From assembly GCA_027886175.1 (NCBI GenBank), contig JAJNNQ010000023.1, positions 3,272,501 to 3,336,500 on the forward strand: a DNA stretch of 64,000 nucleotides, in the 5' to 3' direction. Below are positions 45,729 to 56,792 of the stretch, one piece after another. Position numbers and translations under genes: made by a program. This DNA is from Phylloscopus collybita (lineage: Eukaryota; Chordata; Aves; Passeriformes; Phylloscopidae). Numbering within the stretch: position 1 is the first letter of the stretch; each line of letters opens with the position of its first letter. The notes beneath the pieces were generated by a model that saw only the letters and a program-made list of their open reading frames with translations, ran no database searches and was not told the DNA's origin.

Positions 45729-46456
45729 CCCAGACCCGTGTCAGCCCCGGGTCCGTGTCAGCCCCAGACCCGTGTCAGCCCCAGACCCGTGTCAGCCCCA
45801 GGTCTGTGTCAGCCCCAGACCCGTGTCAGCCCCAGGTCTGTGTCAGCCCCAGGTCCGTGTCAGCCCCAGGTCTGTGTCAGCCCCAGGTCTGTGTCAGCCC
45901 CAGACCCGTGTCAGCCCCAGGTCTGTGTCAGCCCCGGGTCCATGTCAGCCCCAGGTCTGTGTCAGCCCCAGACCCGTGTCAACCCCAGGTCCGTGTCAGC
46001 CCCGGGTCCGTGTCAGCCCCAGACCCGTGTCAACCCCAGACCCGTGTCAGCCCCAGACCCGTGTCAGCCCCGGGTCCATGTCAGCCCCAGGTCTGTGTCA
46101 GCCCCAGACCCGTGTCAACCCCAGACCCGTGTCAGCCCCAGACCCGTGTCAGCCCCAGGTCTGTGTCAGCCCCAGACCCGTGTCAGCCCCAGGTCTGTGT
46201 CAGCCCCAGGTCTGTGTCAGCCCCGGGTCCGTGTCAGCCCCAGACCCGTGTCAGCCCCAGACCCGTGTCAGCCCCAGACCCGTGTCAGCCCCAGGTCTGT
46301 GTCAGCCCCGGGTCCGTGTCAGCCCCAGACCCGTGTCAGACCCAGGTCTGTGTCAGCCCCAGGTCCGTGTCAGCCCCAGGTCTGTGTCAGTCCCAGACCC
46401 GTGTCAGCCCCAGGTCCGTGTCAGCCCCAGACCCGTGTCAGCCCCAGCTGTCAGCC
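45729..46456. repeat. 17-bp minisatellite (GTGTCAGCCCCAGACCC)n, about 42 units
   Basis: Uniform 17-bp units alternating between AGACCC, AGGTCT, AGGTCC and GGGTCC endings. 17 is not a multiple of three and the unit has no stop in any phase. All three + frames therefore stay open and read the same 17-residue Pro/Gln/Ser/Val repeat with an offset. This explains three overlapping + strand frames of 365, 297 and 419 codons, which are not genes. Confidence 0.97.
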
Positions 46457-47285
46457 CGGGGTGTTTTGGGGGCTGCAGCACCTCGGGTCACCCCGGCTGT
46501 GGGTTGCCCGCGGGGTGGGCGCTGTGGGGCTGCACAAAGGGGCGCATCCCCAGGCTATGACTTCATGCCTGTGCCCGGCCACACACTCCAACCTTTGGCA
46601 AGCTGGGATATGCTCCCTGCACAGACCTGTGAGGGTGAGGATAGCACGGGGAGGGGGGAGCAGGGACCATTTTGTGCCAAACCTCTCCTGTGCATAACAT
46701 GGGGTTCTGCAGCACGGAGCCCTGTGCGTGCTTTGGTGGGAGTAGCTGCTGTTTCCAAACAAAGGGCTCCTTTCTTCCCAGCAAGCAGAGGTAGCTGGTG
46801 TGAGCTGAATACAACCTGCCTCCAGCCTTTGTTCCGTGCTACCTCGCCCATCCCAGCACTTGGTGCTCGGCATTGGATAAATATAGAGCAGGAAAGAGAC
46901 GCTCCATCCCCCACGGGGCTCGGAGGAGCTGCCTGGCTTTGTCCCATCACTTCATCCGTGGCCTTTCCCAGAGCCAGGGATGTCCCAGCTGAGGGTGGTG
47001 GCTGTGCAGGGTGAAGGACTCCCCTCCTGGCACTGGGCTCGGCAGCCCTGCAAGCACCTGCCCTCAAGCTCCTGCCCTCCCCCTGCCCTCGCCCCGGGCA
47101 CGCCGCCACGCTGCCGTGCTTTCAGACAGGCACAGCTTGTCTTGGGAGGCGGCTGCTGAGCAGGGGAATTAGGGCATTGCTGGGGCCGCCCGGCTGGAGG
47201 CCGGGGCTGCAGCAGGGGGAGAGCAGCAGCGGCACAGCTCAGCCCTCGGAGGTGGAAAGCTGGTGCCCAGAGTCAGTGACACAGA
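46457..47285. other. Intergenic sequence without recognisable gene
   Basis: GC-rich unique sequence between two minisatellites. The open frames extending from the 17-bp array continue here only by chance. Confidence 0.5.
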
Positions 47286-47474
47286 CTGGTGTGGATGTCC
47301 AGGCTGTGACCCTGTGCCATGGGCTGGTGTGGATGTCCAGGCTGTGACCCAGTGACACAGACTGGTATGGATGTCCAGCTGTGACCCTGTGCTACACATT
47401 GATGTGGATGTCCAGGCTGTGACCCTGTGCCTTGGGCTGGTGTGGATGTCCAGGCTGTGACCCTGTGCCATGAC
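47286..47474. repeat. 38-bp minisatellite, 5 copies
   Basis: Units start CTGGTGTGGATGTCCAGGC at 47,286, 47,324, 47,362, about 47,399 and 47,437, with GTGACCC and a variable tail. One unit lacks a base. The minus-strand repeat frame (WTSTP.HGTGSQPGHPHQ-like) is a by-product. Confidence 0.9.
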
Positions 47475-48372
47475 CCAGTGCAGACACCCAGCTTTGCCAG
47501 GGCTCTCCTGTGGTCCAAAGCACAGATGTCCATATCAGCTCCCTCACCATGCCAGCCGGTATGTAATGAAGCAGAGAGGCACCGAGATCGTTTCTGGCTG
47601 ACACATCACTTGGGAGGAAATTTTAATGGTTTGTTGCAGTATTTTAAAATCTGGGTTAAGCCCAGAAATGGCACAGCAGAGGTAAATGTCAAACAGCAAC
47701 AAAACGGTGCCATCTCCCCTTCCCAGCCGCACAAGGCCATGTTGTGACCAAAGCAATCCTCCTTTCTGCTCAAATCACCTTTCCGGATTTATCATTTTAA
47801 TGTTCTCTGGGCCACCAAGCCCCACAGCTGTAAATTAATTTTTAAAGTAATACAGGTTTTAAAACTTCCATCTGCTTTAATGAGCTTGGGGGAATCCTGT
47901 TGTATTAAAAAACATGCATGCAATTATTTTTCCATCTTGGGTTTCACCCGTTCCCAGCACCACTCCGGCGGGTGACATCTTCCTCCCCTCTCCAAAGTGT
48001 TTTCTTGTGATAATGTGGCATTGTATCCTGATGGTGTGTGTGTTTTGCTGCACGTGGGCAAGGCTAGAGAGGACTTCTCTGAGGACAGGAGCAGTATCAT
48101 TAGCAGGTCCCTCGGTGGCTTCCCAGTCACCTTTCCATTAATCCAGTTCTGCATCACAGAATTAGGCGGCGGCTAATGAACAGCTCCAGCGCCGGGAGCC
48201 TGGAGGTACAGCATTAACCGGACGTCTCTTTGAACTGCCTGATTTCTGGTGGGAAAACTTCACGGGGGAAAAAAAAAAAAAAACGAGATTGTGTTTGTTT
48301 TCACAGCCTTCTGCATCTGTTTTTAAATATTTGCTCACAGTAGTTCTGGGCTGGTTTTTTTTTTTTTTTTCT

Positions 48373-48403
<31 letters not shown>

Positions 48404-48911
48404 ATTAGCAATTAGCCTAATAAGGCACCTTTTCATTGCTTTGCATGTAGATTAACCACTTCAGAGAGTACAAAATAAACATTTTGCAATGCATGCATGT
48501 ATCTTCTGGAAAAGATGAGTAACTTGCTTCCACTGAGACAAAGTCCTCTTAACATCAGGGTTTTGCTCTAATCATTAGTGCCCAAGATTTTTTTTTGTTT
48601 GTTTGTTCCCCTTTAGTTCCCCTAAGACAACCCCTTACAGCGCCTGTTAACCTGAATTTTTAACACAATTAATTCTTATTTAGCCAGTGCATTCAAAATT
48701 ATGTTCTTTATAAGTAACAAATAAATAGCCTGAGACTATGCAACTTCCTTCTGGTATTTGAGCATTTAGAAAACGCATCTCGATCAGCCTGGCTGGCTCT
48801 CAGTCAGAGCAGGAGCACAGCCAGTGAGTTTCTGTGCACTTCATGGAGACCCTCCTCTAGTCCTTCTCCCCCATATTTGTAGGATCTAAACCTTTCCCCA
48901 GCTTCTCTGTA
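47475..48911. promoter_or_regulatory. AT-rich unique DNA with (T)n(TC)n tract; candidate non-coding elements
   Basis: Mostly repeat-free AT-rich sequence (for example AATTAATTTTTAAAGTAATAC near 47,832; CAATTAGCCTAATAAGGC near 48,409; TTAACACAATTAATTC near 48,660) with an A run at 48,270-48,283 and T17 followed by (TC)n at about 48,354-48,400. No gene was seen. It is one of the longest repeat-poor AT-rich stretches and therefore a candidate for conserved enhancers. Confidence 0.3.
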
Positions 48912-49770
48912 GAATGTTCCCTGCTCCCCAGGATGTGCTCCTGAGGATGTGCCCCTGGGATGTGCCCCCTGGATGTGCCCCAGGATGTGTCCCCCAGGAT
49001 GTCCCCCAGAATGTACTCCCAGGATGTCCCTCAGAATGTGTCCCCATGATGATCCCCAGGATGTCCCCCCAGGATGTACCCTTAGGATGTCCCCCAGGGT
49101 GTCCTCCAGGATGTGTCCCCCAGGGTATTCCCTATGATGTCCCCCCAGGGTGTCCCCCAGGATGCCCCCATGATGTCCCTCAGGATGTGTCCCCATGATG
49201 TCCACCATGATGTCCCCCATGATGTTCCCCAGGATGTCCCCCCATGATATTCCCCATGATGTCCCCCAGGGTCTCCTCCAGGATGTCCCCCAGAATGTCC
49301 CCCAGGATGTCCCCCAGGGTCTCCCCCATGATGTCCCCCAGGATGTCCCCCGGATGTCCCCATGATATTCCCCAGGGTCTCCCCCATGATGTCCCCCAGG
49401 ATGTGTCCCCCATGATGTCCCCCATGATGTCCCCCAGGGTCTCCCCCAGGATGTGTCCCCCATGATGTCCCCCAGGATGTTCCCCATGATGTCCCCCAGG
49501 ATGTCCCCCATGATGTCCCCCAGGGTCTCCCCCAGGATGTTCCCCAGGATGTCCCCCATGATGTCCCCCATGATGTCCCCCATGATGTCCCCCAGGATGT
49601 TCCCCATGATGTCCCCCATGATGTCCCCCATGATGTCCCCCAGGATGTTCCCCAGGATGTCCCCCATGATGTCCCCCATGATGTCCCCCAGGGTGTCCCC
49701 CGGGATGTTCCCCAGGATGTCCCCCATGATGTCCCCCAGGATGTCCCCCAAGATGTCCCCCAGGGTGTGC
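48912..49770. repeat. 12-bp minisatellite (ATGTCCCCCAKG)n, about 70 units
   Basis: 12-bp units GATGTCCCCCAG and GATGTCCCCCAT dominate from about 49,200 to 49,770. The left part is more degenerate, with insertions. The period is a multiple of three and stops are absent, so + frames read MSPR/MSPM and minus frames read GDIM/GDIL, HPGG or TSWG repeats. The resulting 232-403-codon frames are not genes. Confidence 0.97.
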
Positions 49771-50273
49771 TGGTGGCCACGGCTCCCCGCGGGCTGGCCC
49801 GGCCCCAGCTCTAATCAGATCAGTGCTGCGGCGCGTTCCCCGAGCAGCGGGAACAATGAGCCTCTGTCCCACCCGCCGCCGCAGTGAGAACGAGAACCAG
49901 GCCGAAAAAAAAAAAAAAAAACAGAGAGAAAAAAACGGGAGGAGGGGAGGAGAAAGATCCTCATTTCCCAGCGAAGCTGTGCCCGTGTTCGCCTCCTCCC
50001 CGGGTGAAGCTGAGCCACACCATCGCTTATCATCAGCGCTGCTGAGGGACGCCGTGGGCTTCTCCATCAGCCACGACCCTCCAGGGACCCTTTGCTCCTC
50101 TCGTGCCCACATGGCCCCTTTCCAGAGCGGGGTGACAAATTCCACATCATTGCAAAGGAATTTCCTTTCGCTTCCAGAGATCCTGGACCAGGCTGGGTGC
50201 AGCAGGGTCCTGCTGGCATCTCCTGAGGGGGGTTTGCTGTGCTGCCCTGGGGGCAGGGAATGCATACTCTTCA
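49771..50273. other. GC-rich sequence without recognisable gene
   Basis: CpG is moderately frequent at 49,790-50,060 (GCTGCGGCGCGTTCCCCGAGC), with an A run near 49,905-49,921. No exon was recognised. Confidence 0.45.
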
Positions 50274-50316
50274 TCCTCCTCCTCCTCCTCCTCCTCCTCC
50301 TCCTCCTCCTCCTCCC
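50274..50316. repeat. (TCC)14 microsatellite
   Basis: Pure TCC triplets, polypyrimidine on the + strand. The poly-Leu and poly-Arg frames at this site come from it. Confidence 0.95.
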
Positions 50317-50403
50317 ATGAGCAGATGGGGTCAGTGGTTCAAACATGGATAACCAAGCAGTGAGATGGAGATGGATACATGGACACCACACTGTCCTAAA
50401 TCA

Positions 50404-50452
50404 TGGAGCCACAGAATGGTTTGGGTTGGAAGGGACTTTGAAGATCTCCCAC
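50404..50452 (-). mobile_element. CR1: CR1 LINE 3'-end fragment (very short)
   Basis: GGAGCCACAGAATGGTTTGG then GTTGGAAGGGACTTTGAAGATC is the CR1 3' terminus in reverse complement. Only about 50 bp remains recognisable. Confidence 0.85.
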
Positions 50453-51684
50453 GGTGGGGTTGGAACTACTTTGGCTGCTGGTTCCAGGGTTTTGCCTAAA
50501 TGACAGCTGCAGGTTCTTGGGGAATTTGATCTTCCTCCCACTCTCAGGGCTGGGACAAGCCCAAGGTTTCCTGCTGAGCTCCTGGCCCTGCTCCAGGCTG
50601 GCTCTCCTGAACACTCCTCACCCTCCAGGAGTGTGGCCACAGCAGAGCCCAGGGCTGTCAGTGGCACAGTGATGACCTTGGACCAGCCAGGCTGTGCTGG
50701 CCCCACAGGATTAACAGAAAATCCACTGTGGATTTTCTTTGGAGGAATTTTTAGGGGCGAAGCTCTCAGGAGAAGGTCCTTCCAACAGAGGCAGGAATCG
50801 TGCTCTTCCCTGCTGCTTTTTTGCCTAAATCTTTCCCCTGGGCCAAGCAATTAGTTGGTGTGACTCAGTGCCTTTGATGGAGCACTGCTGATTTACACCA
50901 GTTGATGAGCTGCTCTGATTTTCTCATAGAAAATCACAGTTAGGCTGTTACACTTAACCTGTACTAAACTGTGCATGAATGATTTATTGTGAACTCCTCA
51001 TGCAAATAGCATTAATAGACTCTGTCATACATAGGAGAAGATGCCAGAAGATTACTAAAAGCTGCCGCACTTAAAAATGTTTCAGAAGAAAATAATGTCT
51101 TATATTGTATTACCTGAGAAATCCATCTGATCTCCCCTTGAAACACGAGCGTGTGAGAACAGCGGGAAGGTTGTGCTGCATTGTGTGCAGTACCTCGAGG
51201 CTGTAGCAGAAAAAAACTACAAGGAGTATTTTAAAGGAATATGTATTGATACCCAGAGCTGCCTTAGGAGCAGGGAGAGAGCTGCTTTCCTCACGCACAT
51301 CGCTCAGCCCGCCTCGTGATCCAGGAGTGTTTGATGACTCCAGGATCAGACTGCAGAGAAGAAACAAACCAAAAGCGGGTCCTGTCTAATTAACTGAGCA
51401 TATTTACATGTGTAAAACTCTCCTGTAGTCCTCGTAATGACTAATGCGTAATTATGCACAGACAAATCCCCACAGTAAACACAAATATTTTTGTTTGCGA
51501 TTATTTATCTCAGGAGAGCTCGACAATTTGTCAGGGCTTTGCTGAGCTGCTCAGCTGAGCCCAGTGAGGTGGTGGGCAGCAAGTGGCTGCTGTGGTCACC
51601 CTGGGAGCCCTTTCAGTCATGCAGCAATAGAGGAGGGCAGCTTTGGGCTCACAAAACGCCTCTGCATTGAGAAATGTAGATTTG
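50453..51684. promoter_or_regulatory. Unique DNA with AT-rich candidate element at 50,860-51,540
   Basis: GC-moderate to about 50,850, then AT-rich, repeat-free and motif-dense (GAATGATTTATTGTG near 50,976; TGACTAATGCGTAATTATGC near 51,438; GCGATTATTTATC near 51,497). No coding exon was seen. Regulatory role is inferred from composition only. Confidence 0.3.
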
Positions 51685-51824
51685 TGGAATCACAGAATTG
51701 TTTAGGTTGGAAAAGACCTTTAAGATCAAGTCCAAGCGTTAACCCAGCACTGCCAAAACCACCACTAGACCATGTCCCTCAGCACCACAGCTACACAGCT
51801 TTTAAATACCTCCAGGGATGGTTT
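51685..51824 (-). mobile_element. CR1: CR1 LINE 3'-end fragment
   Basis: GGAATCACAGAATTGTTTAGG, GTTGGAAAAGACCTTTAAGATC, GTCCAAGCGTTAACCCAGCAC, CCACCACTAGACCATGTCCC and AAATACCTCCAGGGATGG follow the CR1 3' consensus in reverse complement with few changes. It is relatively well preserved but 5'-truncated. Confidence 0.92.
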
Positions 51825-53307
51825 GGATCGAAACGAAGTATTTTGCAAGTTTATTCCAGTTCCATGGAAATACTGTGATTCCTCCCAATTTTAGGCAACA
51901 CTCACAACCTTCTCAGCTGACAATGCTCTCTCTTTTGTGCTGCCTCCCTGGGATGGAACAGGCCCATGTGTGCTCATCTTGTCTGGATGTTACCAGGTGA
52001 TGTTTGCCCACAGGGAAAAGCCATGTCCTAGTGGCTCCTTCCTCTGTCCACGTTCAGTTATCTGAGCTGCAGGAACCAAGTGGGTTTTGTACTTTGACTT
52101 CAGCTTTTGCTGTCCTCCTGGCTCACCCCAGGGCATTTCACAGCTCAGCTGCAGGGACAGACAAATCTCCCCTACCCAGCTCCTGACCAAGGCCAGTTTG
52201 ACATCAGCCCTGATGCTCCTGGTTTTGGTGGGGCATCTGTACCAGAAAATCCATCCTGTTTTGATTCCACACAGCACACTGTGGTGGTCTGGAAGGCTGT
52301 GGGATGGAGAGCATGGGGCACCATCCCCAAGCCAGCACTGCAGCAGGTACAGGCTGCTGTGGGATTGTCTGCCCAGTGCCCTGAGCATGTGTGGGAGCTC
52401 TGATCCACCCCACTGGTGTCACATCTCCTCCCTGACCTGCCATCACCCTGCCTGGGAGCCGTGTCACATCTCACCCCACACCGGTGCCTGCTCCTGCCTG
52501 AACCCCCCCAGGGCCACCAGGTCTGCTCTCCGAGCCCTCTGTGCCATGTCATCTTAATCCATGGAGCCAAGCAACCCCCAGTGACAAATTCATCACTTAG
52601 TCACTGGCTTTCCTCCTAAAATCCTCTTCAGGGAACAATTCTCCCATGTCTGATACAGTGACTAATTGATAACTTTCTTTAAGGGGACTGCACGATAACT
52701 TTCTTTAAAGCAGTATATTATGATCAGTGGGTTTCCCAAGGAGTGTGCTGCTCTCTTAATTCTCACCTTCATTATTTTAATACCCCTGTAAAATGGATTT
52801 CTAATGGATCTATATTGCCATAAAACTTTAGGGATGGTGGGTGGGTGTCAATAAATTCTTTGCAATCTGAGCAGCTCCGCCAGCCGGGTAGGGAGCAGAG
52901 TGACAGGCTCTGGGGAAAAGCCAGGTCTTGACTCAGGATTGCAGCTTCCAGCGGCGTGACCTTCCCTGATTTGACCCCGTCCTGCTGTTTCTGAACACCT
53001 TGCAAAACTTCATTAAGCAACATGACTAGTATCTGTCACAAGCAATTCTTTCTCTCCCACCTCCTCACCCCAGGGATAAGTCATATCAGCTCTGTCAGGA
53101 ATACAGAAGCTGCCCTAGGTACAATCCAACACCGAGTGTTGATACCTGGTGAGTCTGTGCAGAGCCACAGTCATCACATCACAGCGTTTTCACCCAAAGT
53201 TCCCAAGGCAGGCAATTAATGTACATTATATTGGCATCAATCCCCTTCCAAACGGCCTCTGCCACTGACAGAGAAGGAAGGCAGCAGCCAGGGTGCCCAG
53301 CAGAAAT
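51825..53307. other. Intergenic sequence without recognisable gene
   Basis: Unique sequence. A 15-bp direct repeat GATAACTTTCTTTAA occurs at 52,668 and 52,694. Frames of 130-156 codons at 52.0-52.6 kb overlap on both strands and have no recognisable domain. Confidence 0.45.
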
Positions 53308-53313
53308 AAAGAA

Positions 53314-53408
<95 letters not shown>

Positions 53409-53485
53409 AAGAGAGAAGGAAAGAGAGAAGGAAGGAAGGAAGGAAGGAAGGAAGGAAGGAAGGAAGGAAGGAAGGAAGGAAGGAA

Positions 53486-53555
<70 letters not shown>

Positions 53556-53769
53556 AAAGAAAGAGAGAGAGAAAGAGAAGGAAAGAGAGAAGGAAAGAGA
53601 GAAAGAGAGAGAGAAGGAAGGAAGGAAGGAAGGAAGGAAGGAAGGAAGGAAGGAAGGAAGGAAGGAAGGAAGGAAGGAAGGAAGGAAGAAAGAAAAGAAA
53701 GAAAAGAAAGAAAAGAAAGAAAAGAAAGAAAAGAAAGAAAAGAAAGAAAAGAAAGAAAAGAAGAAAGAA
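53308..53769. repeat. 462-bp uninterrupted polypurine tract: (GA)n, (GAAA)n, (GGAA)n, (GAAAA)n
   Basis: Every base of the + strand is A or G. Blocks run in order: (GA)n, (AAAG)n, mixed GAGA, (GGAA)n, (AAAG)n, mixed, (GGAA)n, (AAAAG/AAG)n. Long mirror-like purine tracts can form triplex (H-DNA). The charged RKE-rich + frames and the Phe/Ser/Leu-rich minus frame are repeat artefacts. Confidence 0.97.
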
Positions 53770-54498
53770 CTGGATGTTACAGCTCTCTGAAGGCTTTACA
53801 GAGGTCAAATTATTCCCATGTGTATTAGCCAGAACATTGGGAAAAACTCTTTTACCACCAGGTCCATCACCTGGTCTCATAAAAACTACCCAAGAATCTT
53901 ATTTTTGTCTCATCCATATGGGCTATCATAACTCATTTTTGCCTTGAACACTGAAGTTGCTGGCCCAGCAACTGCTCAGAAAGGAGCTGCAGCTGTAAGC
54001 ATTTGCCACTCTGCCATCCTTTACCCTGCAGAGCTCCCAGGATCAGGAGGTGATGGAGTGAGGGTGATGCCCACACTCAGCACATGTGACATGAAGAAAT
54101 TCTCCAGCAGAAACCTTGGAGGCTGAAATCTGTTCTGTTGTTCCACTGCCAGCATTGGATGGCTGACACATATTATAAAGTCCTGCTGCAAAACCCCACC
54201 AAAGGCTGGTTTGTCCTAAGGAAATGGGGTTGGGCTGCCACAGGCCCTGCACAAACCAGTGTGGGAGCAGTGCCTGACCCAAGGACTGGGGTTTATTTTT
54301 TAACTTCAGTATTTGCAAGTTCTTTCACCACTGCTTTGATAGCTGGTGTGGTGCTAGAAGGTATTCTCCCTAGCCCTAGTTTCAGAAGAATTTTCATTCC
54401 TTAGGTGTTTCTTGGGTGCAGCTTTTTGAGCTGCCAAAAAGAGTCAGACTGGTATATACAACAAATTTAACCTTTTGTGGCTTGGCCCCAACTCTGGC
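53770..54498. other. Intergenic sequence without recognisable gene
   Basis: Unique sequence, no domain-bearing frame or transposon recognised. Confidence 0.5.
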
Positions 54499-54505
54499 TT
54501 CTTTT

Positions 54506-54560
<55 letters not shown>

Positions 54561-54612
54561 TGTGTGTGTGGGTTTTTTGTGGTGGTATTTTTTGTTTGTT
54601 TGTTTGTTTTTC
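54499..54612. repeat. Poly(T) then (GT)n/(TTTG)n low-complexity tract
   Basis: About 50 T with one C, followed by GTGTGTGTGTTGTGTGTGTG and later (TTTG)n. Simple repeat only. Confidence 0.9.
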
Positions 54613-54960
54613 CATTGGGGTGAGACATTTGCAAACAGATAGGAAAACCAAAAGCACCTTGACTTTTGAGCACATAAAATAAAAAAAGCAGCTCCAGTGC
54701 TTCCCATGGGTGCAGGAGGCTCTGTGTGGGGTGAAGATAAAAATCTACGAGCTGAAAGAGACTTGGAAAACCCTTTTTGGGAAAGCTTCTTTTCAGCAAA
54801 GAAGGACTGGCAGCTTCCTCCCAGTTCATTGAAACGTTGGGTAATCAGGGGTTTTCCCCTTTCTGCTGCAGGATTTTTATTACAAACACTTGGCTTCGTG
54901 CCCCTGTCAGTGCCAGAGGTGACAACTCCACTATTTCACTGGGGGTTTGCATGCTCAGCA
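54613..54960. other. Intergenic sequence without recognisable gene
   Basis: Unique sequence, no gene seen. Confidence 0.5.
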
Positions 54961-55050
54961 AGGGTTTTCTGTACAAAACCAGGGTTTTCTGTACAAAACC
55001 AGGGTTTTCTGTACAAAACCAGGGTTTTCTGTACAAAACCAGGGTTTTCT
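54961..55050. repeat. 20-bp tandem array of near-palindromes, 4.5 identical copies
   Basis: AGGGTTTTCTGTACAAAACC is repeated four times without change and then half a unit. Each unit holds GGTTTT ... AAAACC inverted arms around a TGTACA-like centre. Identity of copies implies recent expansion. The minus-strand frame with WFCTENPGFVQKTLVLYRKP reflects the repeat (period 20 residues through three phases). Confidence 0.97.
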
Positions 55051-56064
55051 GTTCCATTTGCAGCCGTGCCTGGATGATGAGCACTGTCTGTGCCACTGGA
55101 ACCCTCTGTGTCTTCCCTCTGCTTGTTCCAGCCTCCTTGTACCAATAAGTGACGACCTAAAAAACAGAGGAAGAGAGGCTGATTAATGGCAATACTTTCA
55201 TTCTCAGAAGTACAGTGGGAAATTTGCATCTTGGCACATTCCTCCAGCCTAGAGACTTAACTGGAGGTGCCACATTCACAGGTTCCAGCCTCTAAACCAT
55301 TGCTTCCTCTCCCCCAAAACAAGCTGTGGGGTAAGCTATGGGGTGGAGCTACGGGGTGAGCAAATCCAGGGCTCTGAGCCCTCTGTTCAGGGCAGATGAT
55401 GTATTTATTGTAAAAGAGCTATTGATAATAAGCAGAACGTGTTATCACTGCTGCTGTGGCAGGCAGGGTAGGGAGTCATGCGCTTCTTGCTCGCTTTTTG
55501 GCCTCAGGACACTTGTGTTCCTGTTTGTACAACAGCTCTGCTTGGAGAGAAAGAATAAAAAAAAAAAAAAATACCATGTTTTCCCCCCTGCCAGATTGCT
55601 GTTTAGCATCGTGCTACATCTCTCTCGTGGGAAATACAGGTTCGAGACTCTCGGGCTGGGGAGGGAATTGAATCCAGATGTTGTGTTTTCTGGGCAAATG
55701 TTTCAAGTATTTGGTTGTTACACACACACAAAAAAAAAAAAAGGGGGGGGGGAACCAGCTCATCCAATGCAGGGTATGAGGTGAACTGTCAGACTCCTGT
55801 GATGATGCTCACTCACCACAGTGGGCTTGCTGATGTGCCAGACATCAGGAGGAACATGGGGTACCAGGTTTTCAGGAGCCCTTTCTGCTTTGGGCCAGTG
55901 CCATGGAGAGGACATTTCAACAACCGCCCTGGTGTGGAGGTGTCACAGCAGGGCATGGCCCCAGCAAGTGGGAGGAAAATGTGGGGAAAGAAACCTAAGT
56001 CACAAAAGTGAGTTTTTCCAATAAAAAATGATGTATAAGTTCAGTGCAATTCATTAATGGCTGA
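55051..56064. other. Intergenic sequence without recognisable gene
   Basis: Unique sequence with A runs at 55,556-55,571 and 55,729-55,741, the latter followed by a G run (55,742-55,751). No gene recognised. Confidence 0.5.
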
Positions 56065-56115
56065 TCAAAGACCTTGGAGGCCTTTTCCAGTTTAACAATT
56101 CCATGATTCTATTGA
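56065..56115 (+). mobile_element. CR1: CR1 LINE 3'-end fragment (plus strand)
   Basis: GACCTTGGAGGCCTTTTCCAG then TTTAACAATTCCATGATTCTAT corresponds to the CR1 3' terminus in forward orientation, ending in the ATTCTAT-type terminal repeat. Very short and mutated. Confidence 0.75.
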
Positions 56116-56450
56116 AGTGTCCACCTTGAAGGCACAATTTGTGGCAGGGTGGTCAGGAGGGATGTGCTTGCATCCTTCTGAGGGGACTCCGTACAAAATG
56201 ACTTCCACGTTCGTGTTTTCCTTGGAAAACTTGGGAAGAGCCTGTGGTACCCTGGATCCTGCTTTCCCAGAGTGATCCTGCCCATCCGACCTGTGAGCAT
56301 CACCTCAGACAAGGGAGATCCTTGGAGCTGTAGCATCACTTTGCCTAGGCTCCGGGAAATCCTGCTCAGCATCAGAGACCAGATTCTCCTGTTGTTTGTG
56401 TCACTGGAGCTCAGCCAGTGCTCGAGTCAGGTTTGACATTAATTTTGTGT
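56116..56450. other. Sequence between CR1 fragment and solo LTR; nothing recognised
   Basis: Unique sequence, no gene or repeat family recognised. Confidence 0.5.
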
Positions 56451-56455
56451 GTGCT

Positions 56456-56792
56456 TGTTATTGCCGGGTAAGAAGTGCCAGAAGTGCTTTGTTGCCCTGC
56501 TCTTCTCTGTTTTTCTAAAGTTCTGCTTCAGCCTTTTGTTGTTTGCCTTTTGAGATGGAGTTTCTCCCGCACTTCTCATGTCAACAATGATTGTTTTGCA
56601 TTCCTTTCTGGAGGAGGAGAGAATTGATGGGCTGTTGGGTTGACCAGTGTGGTTGGAGAGGACGATTTTCATCCTCCAACCCATGGTCACTGTTGGAATT
56701 CTATCAATGTTGAGGTCTGTAAATAAACTGTCCCTTTTCTGCCTTGGACATCTCAGTGTGTGAGCGTCGCTCTTTCCTGTCCTATTGTGACA
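56456..56792 (+). mobile_element. Solo LTR, family A, copy 2, with perfect 5-bp target duplication
   Basis: 337 bp beginning TGTTATTGCC and ending TATTGTGACA, flanked by GTGCT at 56,451-56,455 and GTGCT at 56,793-56,797. It is homologous to 17,932-18,265 (334 bp), sharing the poly(A)-signal region GTCTGTAAATAAACTG and the segment CCTTGGACATCTCAG. A 5-bp duplication is usual for ERVL-type integration in birds (general knowledge). No internal gene sequence is present. Confidence 0.9.

Noticed and set aside
45600..47014. Three overlapping + strand frames of about 300-420 codons with Pro/Gln/Ser/Val repeats
   Set aside because: They are all produced by the stop-free 17-bp minisatellite, which reads the same in every phase. 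No domain or splice evidence.
48804..50391. Minus-strand frames with GDIM/TSWG/HPGG repeats and + frames with MSPM
   Set aside because: Generated by a 12-bp tandem repeat and flanking chance frames.
53179..53947. Highly charged 242-codon + frame and Phe/Ser-rich 233-codon minus frame
   Set aside because: Both are translations of the polypurine tract.
54946..55229. Minus-strand frame with repeated PGFVQKTLVLYRKPW
   Set aside because: Translation of the 20-bp tandem array.
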